Of a stretch of 64,000 bases of DNA, positions 33,537 through 41,720 are shown piece after piece; position 1 is the stretch's first letter, and the number at the start of each line of letters is the position of its first letter. The notes under the pieces are model-generated. The model worked only from the letters and a program-made list of their open reading frames with translations, made no database searches and was not told the origin of the DNA. The stretch comes from Marinobacterium nitratireducens (lineage in GTDB: Bacteria; Pseudomonadota; Gammaproteobacteria; Pseudomonadales; Balneatricaceae): positions 422,062 through 486,061 of the forward strand of contig NZ_BMLT01000004.1 in assembly GCF_014645375.1 (NCBI RefSeq). The letters run 5' to 3'. Position numbers and translations under genes: made by a program.

Positions 33537-33872
33537 ATGTCATCGCTCGTTTACTGTACTGCCCAGTTCAAACCCCGCCCCGGACGGGAGCGGGAACTCT
33601 TTGCGACTCTTCAGTCCCTCGAACCCAATACCTTGCGCGAGGACGGCTGTATTCAGTACCGGGTGACGCGCAAGATCGACAGCGCCTTTGCCGCCGGCCA
33701 GAGCTTCCCCATCGTCTTTCACGAAATCTGGCGCGACATGACGGCCTTCGAACAGCACTGCCAGCGCGACGAGATCGTCGACTTCTTTCAGCGTTGCTGC
33801 GAGGCGCCGGACGGCCTGGCCGAGGACTGGAACGTCTGCGTCTACAGCGACGAGCCCGAAGGCGGTATCTGA
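33537..33872 (+). CDS. Antibiotic biosynthesis monooxygenase (ABM) domain protein
   Basis: A 111-residue single-domain ferredoxin-like protein of the ABM/YgiN type: A-Q-F-K-P-R-P-G-R-E-R-E at strand one, the C-I-Q-Y-R-V turn, F-H-E-I-W-R-D in the centre and the A-F-E-Q-H helix. Such proteins act as small quinol or heme monooxygenases or simply bind quinones. GGAGG precedes the start. It lies 38 bases before a VOC-type gene, so the two may be cotranscribed. Confidence 0.8.
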   Translation: MSSLVYCTAQFKPRPGRERELFATLQSLEPNTLREDGCIQYRVTRKIDSAFAAGQSFPIVFHEIWRDMTAFEQHCQRDEIVDFFQRCCEAPDGLAEDWNVCVYSDEPEGGI

Positions 33873-33910
33873 ACGCCCGGCAGGGATTCGCGAATCGACA
33901 GGAAACGACG

Positions 33911-34276
33911 ATGAAATGTCAGACCATTCCGGTGTTCCGGATCTTCGACGAAACCAGAGCCCGGGAGTTCTATCTCGGTTTTCTCGGCATGCAGGTCGAC
34001 TGGGAGCATCGCTTCGACGACCAGGCCCCGCTGTACATGCAGGTATCCAGGGGCGAACTGGTCCTGCACCTGAGCGAGCACCACGGCGACGGCACACCCG
34101 GCAGTCGGCTGTTCGTCAATGTCGACGATCTCGACGGCCTGTTCCGGAACGTCGGCGCCCGAAATTATCGCTATAGCAGGCCCGCCATCGAACGCGCGCC
34201 CTGGGGCGACCGCTGTTTCGAGGTAACCGACCCCTTCGCCAACCGCATCCTGTTCAACGAAGTCAGACCGGACTAG
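33911..34276 (+). CDS. Glyoxalase-superfamily (bleomycin-resistance-like) protein
   Basis: A 121-residue cytoplasmic VOC protein. The segments I-P-V-F-R-I-F-D, A-R-E-F-Y-L-G-F-L-G, L-V-L-H-L-S-E-H-H-G-D-G and F-E-V-T-D-P-F-A-N-R-I match the bleomycin/fosfomycin-resistance-like group that lacks some metal ligands of glyoxalase I. AGGAAA precedes the start. Substrate unknown; actual drug resistance cannot be assumed. Confidence 0.8.
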   Translation: MKCQTIPVFRIFDETRAREFYLGFLGMQVDWEHRFDDQAPLYMQVSRGELVLHLSEHHGDGTPGSRLFVNVDDLDGLFRNVGARNYRYSRPAIERAPWGDRCFEVTDPFANRILFNEVRPD

Positions 34277-34329
34277 CCGCCAACAATCGACGCCCGTAGA
34301 ATGCGGCCACAAGGAGTACTCAGACCGCC

Positions 34330-35013
34330 ATGCCATCCAGGGAGGGCATTGCCTTGAAACCCACCGCCGCGGAGGTGGACGCCGGCCAGGCCGTCTACAC
34401 CCGCAATATTCTCTCGGCCTACGACCTGCTGGTACTGGGCATTTCCAACCGCTGGATCTGGAAATGTCCGACGCCCCGTATCGAGGCCCACTACAATAGT
34501 CAGCTGTCAGCCAATCACCTCGATGTCGGCGTCGGCACCGGCTACTTTCTCGACCGTTGCCGGTTTCCAGGCGCAAGCCCCCGGATCGCGCTGATGGACC
34601 TCAACGACAACTCGCTCGCCTTTGCCGCCAACCGCATCGCGCGCTACCGGCCCGAAGTCTGGCGGCAGAACGTGCTGGAACCGATCCAGGCGCAGATACG
34701 GCCTTTCGACTCCATCGGCATCAACTATCTGCTGCACTGCCTGCCCGGCACCATCGCCGAAAAGGCCGTGGTATTCGATCACCTGCAGCCGCTATTGAAG
34801 CCCGGCGCCCGACTGTTCGGCTCGACGATCCTGAGGCAAGGCGTAGAGCCCGGAGCGACGGCGCGCGCACTGATGTCGATCTACAATCGCAAGGGTATCT
34901 TCAGCAATGAAGCCGATGCCCTCAACGACCTTCGCGGCGCACTGGAGAAACGTTTCGCCCGGGTCAGTATCGAGGTGATCGGCTGCGTCGCGCTCTTCTC
35001 GGCGCAGAACTGA
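34330..35013 (+). CDS. Class I SAM-dependent methyltransferase
   Basis: A 227-residue protein with the S-adenosylmethionine motif H-L-D-V-G-V-G-T-G-Y-F-L-D (motif I), the acidic L-M-D-L-N motif II and a later L-L-K-P-G-A-R-L-F-G-S block. AAGGAG is 13 bases before the ATG. The Y-D-L-L-V-L-G-I-S-N-R-W-I-W-K segment before motif I marks a subgroup of small-molecule methyltransferases. Acceptor unknown. Confidence 0.8.
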   Translation: MPSREGIALKPTAAEVDAGQAVYTRNILSAYDLLVLGISNRWIWKCPTPRIEAHYNSQLSANHLDVGVGTGYFLDRCRFPGASPRIALMDLNDNSLAFAANRIARYRPEVWRQNVLEPIQAQIRPFDSIGINYLLHCLPGTIAEKAVVFDHLQPLLKPGARLFGSTILRQGVEPGATARALMSIYNRKGIFSNEADALNDLRGALEKRFARVSIEVIGCVALFSAQN

Positions 35014-35151
35014 CGCCGCACCGGAACGACCCGGGGCGCAGATTCACCAACCCATAAAGGGCCAATCCGATCATGGACGGGAAATACCGCTAACCCACGG
35101 CCTGGCGGAAACACGACCGGTCTAAGGCGAGACCGGAGCAATGGAGCGACG

Positions 35152-35565
35152 ATGAACAGAATCCTGCCTCTGATATTCGCGCTGGCAGCCGCCTCCGCCT
35201 CTCTGGCCGACGAAAGCCACCCTCTCGATCGCCGGCTCGACGACTGCCTGTCGCTGGAAGAGAACGCGTCGACGGCCGGTATGCTCGACTGCATCGACGA
35301 CGCGGCCCGACGCTGGGATACCGAGCTGAACAACAACTACCGACGACTGTTGAGTCAGTTGACCCCGTCCCGGCAGGAGAGGCTCAGAGCCTCGCAGCGC
35401 GCCTGGCTGCAGTACCGTGACCGGGAACGGGATGCCGCCGACGCCATCTACGGCGGCCTGGAAGGCACAATGTACCTGCCAATGCACGCGATGCGTGTGC
35501 TGCGTATCACCAGCACCCGGGCGCTGGAGCTCGACGACTACCTGTCACTGCTGCAGGGACGCTGA
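35152..35565 (+). CDS. LprI/DUF1311-family exported protein
   Basis: A 137-residue protein with a signal peptide (cut after S-L-A). The mature part has the DUF1311 features: conserved cysteines (D-D-C-L-S and L-D-C-I-D-D), L-N-N-N-Y-R-R-L-L and the S-Q-R-A-W-L-Q-Y-R-D motif. LprI-type proteins include a lysozyme inhibitor in mycobacteria; in Gammaproteobacteria the role is mostly untested. Monocistronic by layout. Confidence 0.8.
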   Translation: MNRILPLIFALAAASASLADESHPLDRRLDDCLSLEENASTAGMLDCIDDAARRWDTELNNNYRRLLSQLTPSRQERLRASQRAWLQYRDRERDAADAIYGGLEGTMYLPMHAMRVLRITSTRALELDDYLSLLQGR

Positions 35566-35771
35566 CAACCGCTGCGGGGTATATACTGCAAAACGATGCG
35601 GATATGCATTCGAACTGTAAGCCGGGCAAGGAGAGCAGCCCCGTGACTCTGGCAAGGACCCTATCAAAGAGGCGCAAAGCTCGGCGACTGGCGACGATTA
35701 CCGGCGCAGGCGCGGGGTTCCCCGCTCGCCTTCTCACCCGGCGGCAGCCGGCCTGACAGGTGCTGAAAACC

Positions 35772-37724
35772 ATGCAGGTCAGCCGCAGCAGGAAGTACTG
35801 GCTATCGCTTGTCAGCGTGGGGCTGGTGCTGTCATTCAGCGTGGTGCTTGCGATCCAGTTCCGCCAGACCCGGCTGCTGGAAAACGCCATCGAGCTGAGC
35901 GAGAGCGAGGTGAGCTGGGGCGTATTCCAGCTCGAACGCGAGGCGCAGAACTTCCAACTTGGACTGAAAACAGCCCTCGCCACGCCGGATGACGAACAAC
36001 AGTCCCAACTGCATCTGCGTTACGATATTTTCTGGAGCCGGTTCGATGTGATCGTAATGCGGCCGCAGGCGCAGCAGCTGCTTGCCAGCGCGGAGTACGA
36101 CCGCACAATCGAACAACTGGCGCGCTTCTTCGAGCGCACCGAGCAATACTTCCCCCCCGCCGCTTCCCCGCGACTGACCCGCGACGAGCTCAAGGGCATC
36201 AGCGTAGCTCTGGACCCCGTGCTGTTGCAGATCCATGCGCTGGCCAACCTGTCGATACACCGCGCGGTGGGGGTATCGGAGCAGCGCAACCTCCAAATCC
36301 GCGACCAGATTCGCATCAGCACTCTGCTCGTGCTGTTCCAGCTCGTGCTGACCCTGACATTCTTCGCCATGACCATCCGCCTGGTGCGAAAGCTGCAGGC
36401 CTCCCATGACGATCTCACCCATATGGCCACCTTCGACCAGCTCAGCGGCCTGCCCAACCGCCGGCTATTCTACGACCGGCTGGAAAGGGAGATTCGCGTG
36501 TGTGAGCGCAGCGGCAAACGCCTTGCCCTGATGTATATCGATCTCGACAACTTCAAGGACATCAACGATACCCAGGGGCATGATGTCGGCGACGCACTGC
36601 TCAAGGAGGCCGCGCAGCGCCTGTTGCGCTCGGTACGCAGATCCGATACCGTCGCCCGCCTCGGCGGCGACGAATTCACCGTCATACTGCCCGGACTCGA
36701 AAGTACGTCCGCCGTGGCGCGGATCGCCGAAGCCGTACTGACGGCACTGCGGGAACCCTTTCCCGCCCGTGGCCGCAGCAACTTCGTCAGTGCCAGTATT
36801 GGAATCACCGTCTTTCCCGACGATGCACAGGACGTGCACGACCTGCTCAGGCAAGCCGACCAGGCCATGTACGAGGCCAAGAAATTCGGACGTAACCGCT
36901 ATCACTACTTCACACCCGACATGCAGGCCCAGGCCCAGGCGCGCATGCAGCGCATCGGCGACCTGCGCCTGGCGCTTTCCCGCCGGGAACTCTGCCTGCG
37001 CTACCAGCCCATTGTCGACCTCAGGTCGGGCAAAATACGCAAGGCCGAAGCGCTGGTTCGCTGGCAGCACCCGAGCCTTGGCTTGCTGAGCCCCCAGGAA
37101 TTCATCCCGCTGGCCGAGGAAACCGGACTGATCGTGGAGCTGGGCAACTGGATTTGCGAGCAGGCGCTGGAGCAAACGGCCAGCTGGCGCCGGACGCTGG
37201 ACCCGGCGTTTCAGATCAGCATCAACACCTCGCCGGTACAGCTGTGCGACAACGGTACCCGGCTGGATGCCTGGCTGACCTGGCTGGACCGACTGCAACT
37301 GCCGGGCAGCGCCCTGGCACTGGAAATCACTGAAAGCATTCTGATGAGCGAGGCCGCCTCGGAACGCCTGCTGGCGATTCAGTCCATGGGGCTGGAGGTT
37401 TCGCTGGACGATTTCGGTACCGGCTATTCGACCCTTTCGTATCTAAAGAAATTCGACATCGACTACCTTAAGATCGACCGATCCTTCGTGCAGTCGTTAA
37501 GCCCCGGGTCGAGCGATTTCGTGCTATGCGAAGCCATTATCCTGATGGCGCACAAACTGGGCATTCAGGTGGTCGCCGAAGGCATCGAAACCGACACACA
37601 GCACCGCTACCTGGTCGAAATGGGCTGCGATTACGGCCAGGGCTACCGCTACTCGAAACCGGTCAGCGCCGATGAATTCGAGCGTCTGGTCGCCGGCATC
37701 CATCGTGCCGGCAACGGTAACTGA
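35772..37724 (+). CDS. Membrane GGDEF-EAL c-di-GMP signalling protein
   Basis: A 650-residue protein with two membrane segments (about 9-30 and 178-198) enclosing a periplasmic helical sensor of some 145 residues. The GGDEF domain is intact (R-L-G-G-D-E-F) and has the inhibitory RxxD site (R-R-S-D five residues before it). The EAL domain keeps K-A-E-A-L-V-R-W, D-D-F-G-T-G-Y-S-T-L, K-I-D-R-S-F-V and E-G-I-E-T, so phosphodiesterase activity is expected. A GTG at 35760 would add four residues; ATG 35772 fits better. Both activities look possible. It lies close to a second diguanylate cyclase and 9 kb before a giant surface protein, a likely c-di-GMP target process. Confidence 0.92.
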   Translation: MQVSRSRKYWLSLVSVGLVLSFSVVLAIQFRQTRLLENAIELSESEVSWGVFQLEREAQNFQLGLKTALATPDDEQQSQLHLRYDIFWSRFDVIVMRPQAQQLLASAEYDRTIEQLARFFERTEQYFPPAASPRLTRDELKGISVALDPVLLQIHALANLSIHRAVGVSEQRNLQIRDQIRISTLLVLFQLVLTLTFFAMTIRLVRKLQASHDDLTHMATFDQLSGLPNRRLFYDRLEREIRVCERSGKRLALMYIDLDNFKDINDTQGHDVGDALLKEAAQRLLRSVRRSDTVARLGGDEFTVILPGLESTSAVARIAEAVLTALREPFPARGRSNFVSASIGITVFPDDAQDVHDLLRQADQAMYEAKKFGRNRYHYFTPDMQAQAQARMQRIGDLRLALSRRELCLRYQPIVDLRSGKIRKAEALVRWQHPSLGLLSPQEFIPLAEETGLIVELGNWICEQALEQTASWRRTLDPAFQISINTSPVQLCDNGTRLDAWLTWLDRLQLPGSALALEITESILMSEAASERLLAIQSMGLEVSLDDFGTGYSTLSYLKKFDIDYLKIDRSFVQSLSPGSSDFVLCEAIILMAHKLGIQVVAEGIETDTQHRYLVEMGCDYGQGYRYSKPVSADEFERLVAGIHRAGNGN

Positions 37725-37739
37725 TGCGATAGCGGCTAA

Positions 37740-37967
37740 GGGCAGCCTGCCATCGAGGGCGCCGTCCTGCCGGTCCCGAAATGGCATGATCTCCCCACTA
37801 CCGCCGAAAAAGTCGCCAATAGCAGACATATTTTTCTGGTACTTCCGACTGCGGTCGATATCGCCAAAAGCGGCCAGACCGCCGTCGTCTACCAGCCGGC
37901 GGATGTTTCCAGCTCCCACCAGGACATCGCGACCTGGGCGCTCTGGTTCTCCTCGCTGCCGCTGTAA
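37740..37967 (+). pseudogene. Possible 3' remnant of an unidentified gene
   Basis: Between a TAA at 37737 and a TAA at 37965 one frame is open for 75 codons with the GC-rich third positions of coding DNA but no ATG, GTG or TTG in a sensible place. The translation ends in T-A-V-V-Y-Q-P-A-D-V..W-A-L-W-F-S-S-L-P-L. I do not recognise it. It may be the decayed end of a lost gene. The remainder of this 510-base gap (37968-38235) shows only a weak GCCCG/CGGGC hairpin near 37980 and no other gene. Confidence 0.3.
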
Positions 37968-38235
37968 CGGGGACCGAGAAGCCCGCAGGCCTTTACGGGC
38001 GATTCGAGGCCGGCATGGATCGGTGCGCAGCACCTGTGGCCTCGGGCTTCACGCAGGGGTATAGTCGAAACATGCCCGCCTGAATGCAGTCTGGGCGACC
38101 TCGCGCAACGGACAGCGGAATCGGTATGACCGGCACTCCTCCTCTTGTATGGGTCCACAAAACTCCCCGCAGGCCATCCACCTCCTCACCCCGGCGCCGC
38201 TTCTGCGACGCAGATAACAGCGCCGGGGAGACCTG

Positions 38236-39282
38236 ATGCATTCGACCTATTGCCACTCCAGTGCCGAAGCGGCCGACTTCACCCTCAATCAGCTGCTGGA
38301 TCTGATAAGCGAAGGCAGCTGGGACTGGGACGGCCATACCGGAAAGGTGCGTCGAAGTCCGGGCTGGTACCGCATGCTGGGATACCAGCCCGGAGCGTTT
38401 CGCGAGGATGTTTTTACCTGGGAGAACCTGATCCACCCGGATGACTACTCCGCCGTAATGCAGCACATAGACGCCTTCATCAAGGGCGAGCGTCCCGACT
38501 ACCGCATCGAGTACCGCTGCCGCCGCGCCACTGGCGACTTCATCTGGATCCTCGACCGGGCCAGGATCGTCGAGCATGATCCGGACGGCCGCGCCGCCCG
38601 CATTATCGGTGTTCACCTCGACATTCAGCGCGAAAAGCAACTGCAGCAGGAACTGGAGCAGAAGGTTCAGCTGCTGCAACGCGGCAAGGTCCGACTGGAA
38701 CAGCTGGTTAACGAGAAGACCCTGGAACTGGAGTCCCGAAACGAGGAGCTGCACCGCCGCATCGCCGAGATCGAGTATTATTCCAATACCGATACCCTGA
38801 CCGGCATCGCCAACCGCAAGCGCTTCGAAGAGGCCCTCACCAACGAGATCTCCCGCGCACGCCGCTACCAGCACGCGCTCAGCCTGGTGATGTTCGACCT
38901 CGACTTTTTCAAGCAGATCAACGACTCCCGCGGGCACTCCGCCGGCGATCGCGTACTGCGGGAAATGGCGGGCCTGGTCAGGGCCAACCTGCGGGATATC
39001 GACATCTTCGCACGCTGGGGTGGCGAGGAGTTCACCCTGGTCCTGCCCGACCTCGAGCTCGAAAACGCCTTCCGTGTCGCAGAAAAGCTGCGCCAGCTGA
39101 TCCAGGACGCAACCTTCGGCGACGGCATCAAGATCACCGCCAGTTTCGGCGTCACCGAATTCGACGAAGACGAAATCGACGAAATACTGCGGCGCGCCGA
39201 TATCGCGCTTTACCAGGCCAAGCAACGGGGCCGCAACAGAGTAGAACAGAAAACCAAAAGCGGTCTTGCGGTCCAGAGCTGA
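38236..39282 (+). CDS. PAS-GGDEF diguanylate cyclase
   Basis: A 348-residue cytoplasmic protein. An N-terminal PAS fold (about 20-130; W-D-W-D-G-H-T-G..R-S-P-G-W-Y-R-M-L-G-Y, I-H-P-D-D-Y) with a PAC tail is joined by a coiled coil (130-180, many E/Q/L) to a GGDEF domain. The active site is R-W-G-G-E-E-F and the inhibitory site R-D-I-D stands five residues before it, so the enzyme should make c-di-GMP and be feedback-inhibited. Monocistronic. The ligand of the PAS domain is unknown. Confidence 0.92.
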   Translation: MHSTYCHSSAEAADFTLNQLLDLISEGSWDWDGHTGKVRRSPGWYRMLGYQPGAFREDVFTWENLIHPDDYSAVMQHIDAFIKGERPDYRIEYRCRRATGDFIWILDRARIVEHDPDGRAARIIGVHLDIQREKQLQQELEQKVQLLQRGKVRLEQLVNEKTLELESRNEELHRRIAEIEYYSNTDTLTGIANRKRFEEALTNEISRARRYQHALSLVMFDLDFFKQINDSRGHSAGDRVLREMAGLVRANLRDIDIFARWGGEEFTLVLPDLELENAFRVAEKLRQLIQDATFGDGIKITASFGVTEFDEDEIDEILRRADIALYQAKQRGRNRVEQKTKSGLAVQS

Positions 39283-39351
39283 ACGTCATTCGTTTCATCC
39301 CGGCGCGCCACTGGCATCGCCAGCGGCGGTCGCCGTGATGATCAGAGCGGG

Positions 39352-39468
39352 CATCGCAAGGTGGCGGCAGTGGCGGCCGCTGTGGGCTACGATTCGGAAG
39401 CGGCCTTCAGCCGTGCGTTCCGAAAATTCGCCGGTCGGTCGCCGGTCCAGTGGCGCCAGGAGAATTGA
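39352..39468 (+). pseudogene. Remnant of an AraC-family regulator (C-terminal HTH only)
   Basis: Frame 39352-39468 reads H-R-K-V-A-A-V-A-A-A-V-G-Y-D-S-E-A-A-F-S-R-A-F-R, then G-R-S-P-V-Q-W-R and TGA. This is plainly the second helix-turn-helix of an AraC regulator, but the frame upstream does not resemble the rest of the protein and the preceding gene ends at 39282, so most of the regulator has been deleted. It lies 48 bases before the GNAT gene, which it may once have controlled. Confidence 0.75.
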
Positions 39469-39516
39469 GTGACGCCACTTCGCCGGGGATCATGAACACT
39501 GAAGGAGTCTCTGGCC

Positions 39517-40101
39517 ATGCCAACCTCGCACCCAGCCCCGGTCTTTCGTCCGGCCCGAAAGTCCGACTGTGCCGAAATCGCCGCGCTCTACGCCATCTCG
39601 TCCGACGGCGTCGCCAACTATGTATGGACGAAACTCGCCGCGGACGGCGAGGATATCCTCGATGTCGGCCGGCGCCGCTACGAGAACGAACAGTCGCTCT
39701 TCAGCTACCGCAGCTGCACCATTGTCGAGCTGGACGGGCGCATTGCCGGCATGCTGGTCGCCTTCCCGATGCACGTCGACCCGGCAGCGACCGAAGCCGA
39801 TCCGGTCCTGGCTCCCTACAGCAGGCTGGAAGAAGACAACAGCTATTACATCTGCGGCATGGCGCTGTTTCCCAAGTACCGCGGGCGCGGCATCGGCAGC
39901 GAGCTGCTGGCTCTGGCCGAGCGCCAGGCGCGCGCCCAGGGATTCGACAAGACCAGCCTGATCGTATTCGAGCAGAACGAAGGGGCGTACCGGCTGTATC
40001 AACGCAGCGGCTACCGGGAGGTGAGCCGGGCGGCGGTGGTCCCCCATCCGCTGATCCACTACAGCGGTGACGCCATCCTGATGGTGAAAACGTTGCAGTA
40101 A
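39517..40101 (+). CDS. GNAT-family N-acetyltransferase
   Basis: A 194-residue acetyltransferase: N-terminal F-R-P-A-R-K-S-D-C-A-E-I-A-A-L-Y, motif A in M-A-L-F-P-K-Y-R-G-R-G-I-G-S-E-L-L, and Y-R-L-Y-Q-R-S-G-Y near the end. It is a longer type that carries an inserted segment before motif A. GAAGGAG lies upstream of the start. Substrate unknown. Confidence 0.82.
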   Translation: MPTSHPAPVFRPARKSDCAEIAALYAISSDGVANYVWTKLAADGEDILDVGRRRYENEQSLFSYRSCTIVELDGRIAGMLVAFPMHVDPAATEADPVLAPYSRLEEDNSYYICGMALFPKYRGRGIGSELLALAERQARAQGFDKTSLIVFEQNEGAYRLYQRSGYREVSRAAVVPHPLIHYSGDAILMVKTLQ

Positions 40102-40177
40102 CGGAGGCCGGGACGATGCCTCGCGTGGCCATGGCTTCCCGGGCCCGTCCCGCCTGATAGGGTACCGCCGGCAAACG

Positions 40178-40705
40178 TTATTCTTCGTCGCCGATCCGCA
40201 CCATGATGTGTGCGTAAGGCGTGTCTTTCCACATCACATACACCGGATCCCTGGGATCGGTCGACAGCCCTTCCAGCAGCGCGGGATCAGGCAGGATGAT
40301 CATCAGGTGCGGACCTTCCTTCACCCAGTCGTCCGCCGTCTGATCCGTGGCATAAGGGTCGCTGTTACTGACCCCGGGGGCGGTACCCTCGCCCGCCAGC
40401 ATATAGGACACTCCGAGCTTGCCGGGAGAATACTCCTGCTTCGCCATCAGCGCACCGATCATCGCCTCCCACTCTGCATCGTTGCACATGGGGCCAGTCG
40501 TCGGCATCTGCGGGTGACAGGTATAACCGTTGCTGCCCTCCTGCAACACCGAGCCGTCGAGCGCCACTATGGTGGCGTTCGCGGTAACGGAGCCGGGTGC
40601 CGCGCTTTTGGCATTGGCGATCGTTTCTTCGGGGGACTGGGCCTGGGCTGCGCCGGACAAAATGAAACCAAGGCTGGCACAGGCCAGCGCGTATCTGCTA
40701 TTCAT
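40178..40705 (-). CDS. Exported protein of unknown function
   Basis: A 175-residue protein with a signal peptide (cut after A-A-Q-A) and a good GAGGTAAG ribosome site before 40705. The mature part is acidic and contains Y-T-C-H-P-Q-M-P-T-T-G-P-M-C-N-D, Y-M-L-A-G-E-G-T-A-P-G and P-H-L-M-I-I-L-P-D-P-A-L-L-E. Two cysteines in the first motif could form a disulfide. Similar exported proteins occur in many Proteobacteria without known role. Stands alone on the minus strand. Confidence 0.7.
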   Translation of the reverse strand: MNSRYALACASLGFILSGAAQAQSPEETIANAKSAAPGSVTANATIVALDGSVLQEGSNGYTCHPQMPTTGPMCNDAEWEAMIGALMAKQEYSPGKLGVSYMLAGEGTAPGVSNSDPYATDQTADDWVKEGPHLMIILPDPALLEGLSTDPRDPVYVMWKDTPYAHIMVRIGDEE

Positions 40706-40934
40706 CGTCTTACCTCGTTCGCGTTCTCGGAATTGAGCGCTCAAGGTGCTCAGCCAGAGTATAGGCCGCATTGCCCGGGCACCGGGAAAGCCGACGACCT
40801 GGCCGACCCGGAATATACCCCGAGGATTACCAGTATCGCCTGAATCGGAACGCCCGGTTGCGCGCCGGGCGAATAGTTGCGCAACGGACCTTCTCCCCTA
40901 CACTGAAGCTATCCGAATTGCAGGGAGCGCAACC

Positions 40935-41720
40935 ATGGGGCGAACGTCTGGCCTGATCCTTGCGGCGTGGTGCATTGCATCGGTCGTCGCAGTGCCCGTA
41001 CAGGCCGCGGATGACCGTCTTGCAACCACGCCTTCCAGGAGCTCGGATGCCGTTACCGCACATCAGGCACGGGGGGTTTTACGCGCCCGTGACAAGGCCG
41101 TTCTATCCAGCGAACAGGCGGGGCGGATCCTTGCCATGCCGTTCGGCGATGGCCAGCCGTTCGACGAGGGGCAGGTCCTGGTCAGCTTCGACTGCAGCGC
41201 CTACCGGGCCCGGCTCAAAGCCGCGCAGGCGTCGGTCAGAGTCGCACAGGAAGAACTCGGCCATGCACGGCAACTGGCCTCGCTCAACTCCGTCGGGCGC
41301 TTCGAAGTCACGCTGGCCGAAGCCCGGCAAGCCCAGGCTCGGGCTGAAGCCGAAATTTACGCGGTTCAGGTCGAGCGCTGCGAAATCAAGGCGCCCTTCA
41401 AAGGCCGGGTGGTGGAGCGCCTGGTGCAGCCACACGAAAGCGTGGCCGCCGGTGCGCCTTTGCTGGAGATCGTCGACAATACGAGTCTTGAAGTACAACT
41501 GCTGGTCCCTTCGGGCTGGCTGGGCTGGCTCAGGCCCGGACAGTCCTTCCGCTTCGTGCCGGACGAGACCCGCCGCCCCCTGCAGGCGCGGGTCGAGCGC
41601 CTTGGCGCCGCCATCGACGAAGGCAGCCAGACGCTGCTGCTGATTGGCACCCTGCCCGCAGATGCGTCCGGTCTGCTGGCCGGCATGAGCGGAAACGCCG
41701 AGTTCGGAGATACCCCATGA
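40935..41720 (+). CDS. Periplasmic adaptor (HlyD/RND-MFP type) of the M50 export cassette
   Basis: A 261-residue protein. Signal peptide (about 1-24), first half-lipoyl strand G-R-I-L-A-M-P-F-G-D-G-Q-P-F-D-E-G-Q-V-L-V, a short alpha-hairpin (residues about 85-145) and the second half-lipoyl E-I-K-A-P-F-K-G-R-V-V-E-R-L-V, then a beta-barrel domain. This is the layout of membrane-fusion adaptors of efflux pumps. Instead of a pump, the next genes (ATGA overlap) are a GAF-HlyD protein and an M50-HlyD fusion. GGGAG lies before the start. Confidence 0.85.
   Translation: MGRTSGLILAAWCIASVVAVPVQAADDRLATTPSRSSDAVTAHQARGVLRARDKAVLSSEQAGRILAMPFGDGQPFDEGQVLVSFDCSAYRARLKAAQASVRVAQEELGHARQLASLNSVGRFEVTLAEARQAQARAEAEIYAVQVERCEIKAPFKGRVVERLVQPHESVAAGAPLLEIVDNTSLEVQLLVPSGWLGWLRPGQSFRFVPDETRRPLQARVERLGAAIDEGSQTLLLIGTLPADASGLLAGMSGNAEFGDTP

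Noticed and set aside
33911..34276. True bleomycin-resistance gene
   Set aside because: Only fold-level similarity to the glyoxalase/bleomycin-resistance superfamily is visible; most members have other functions.
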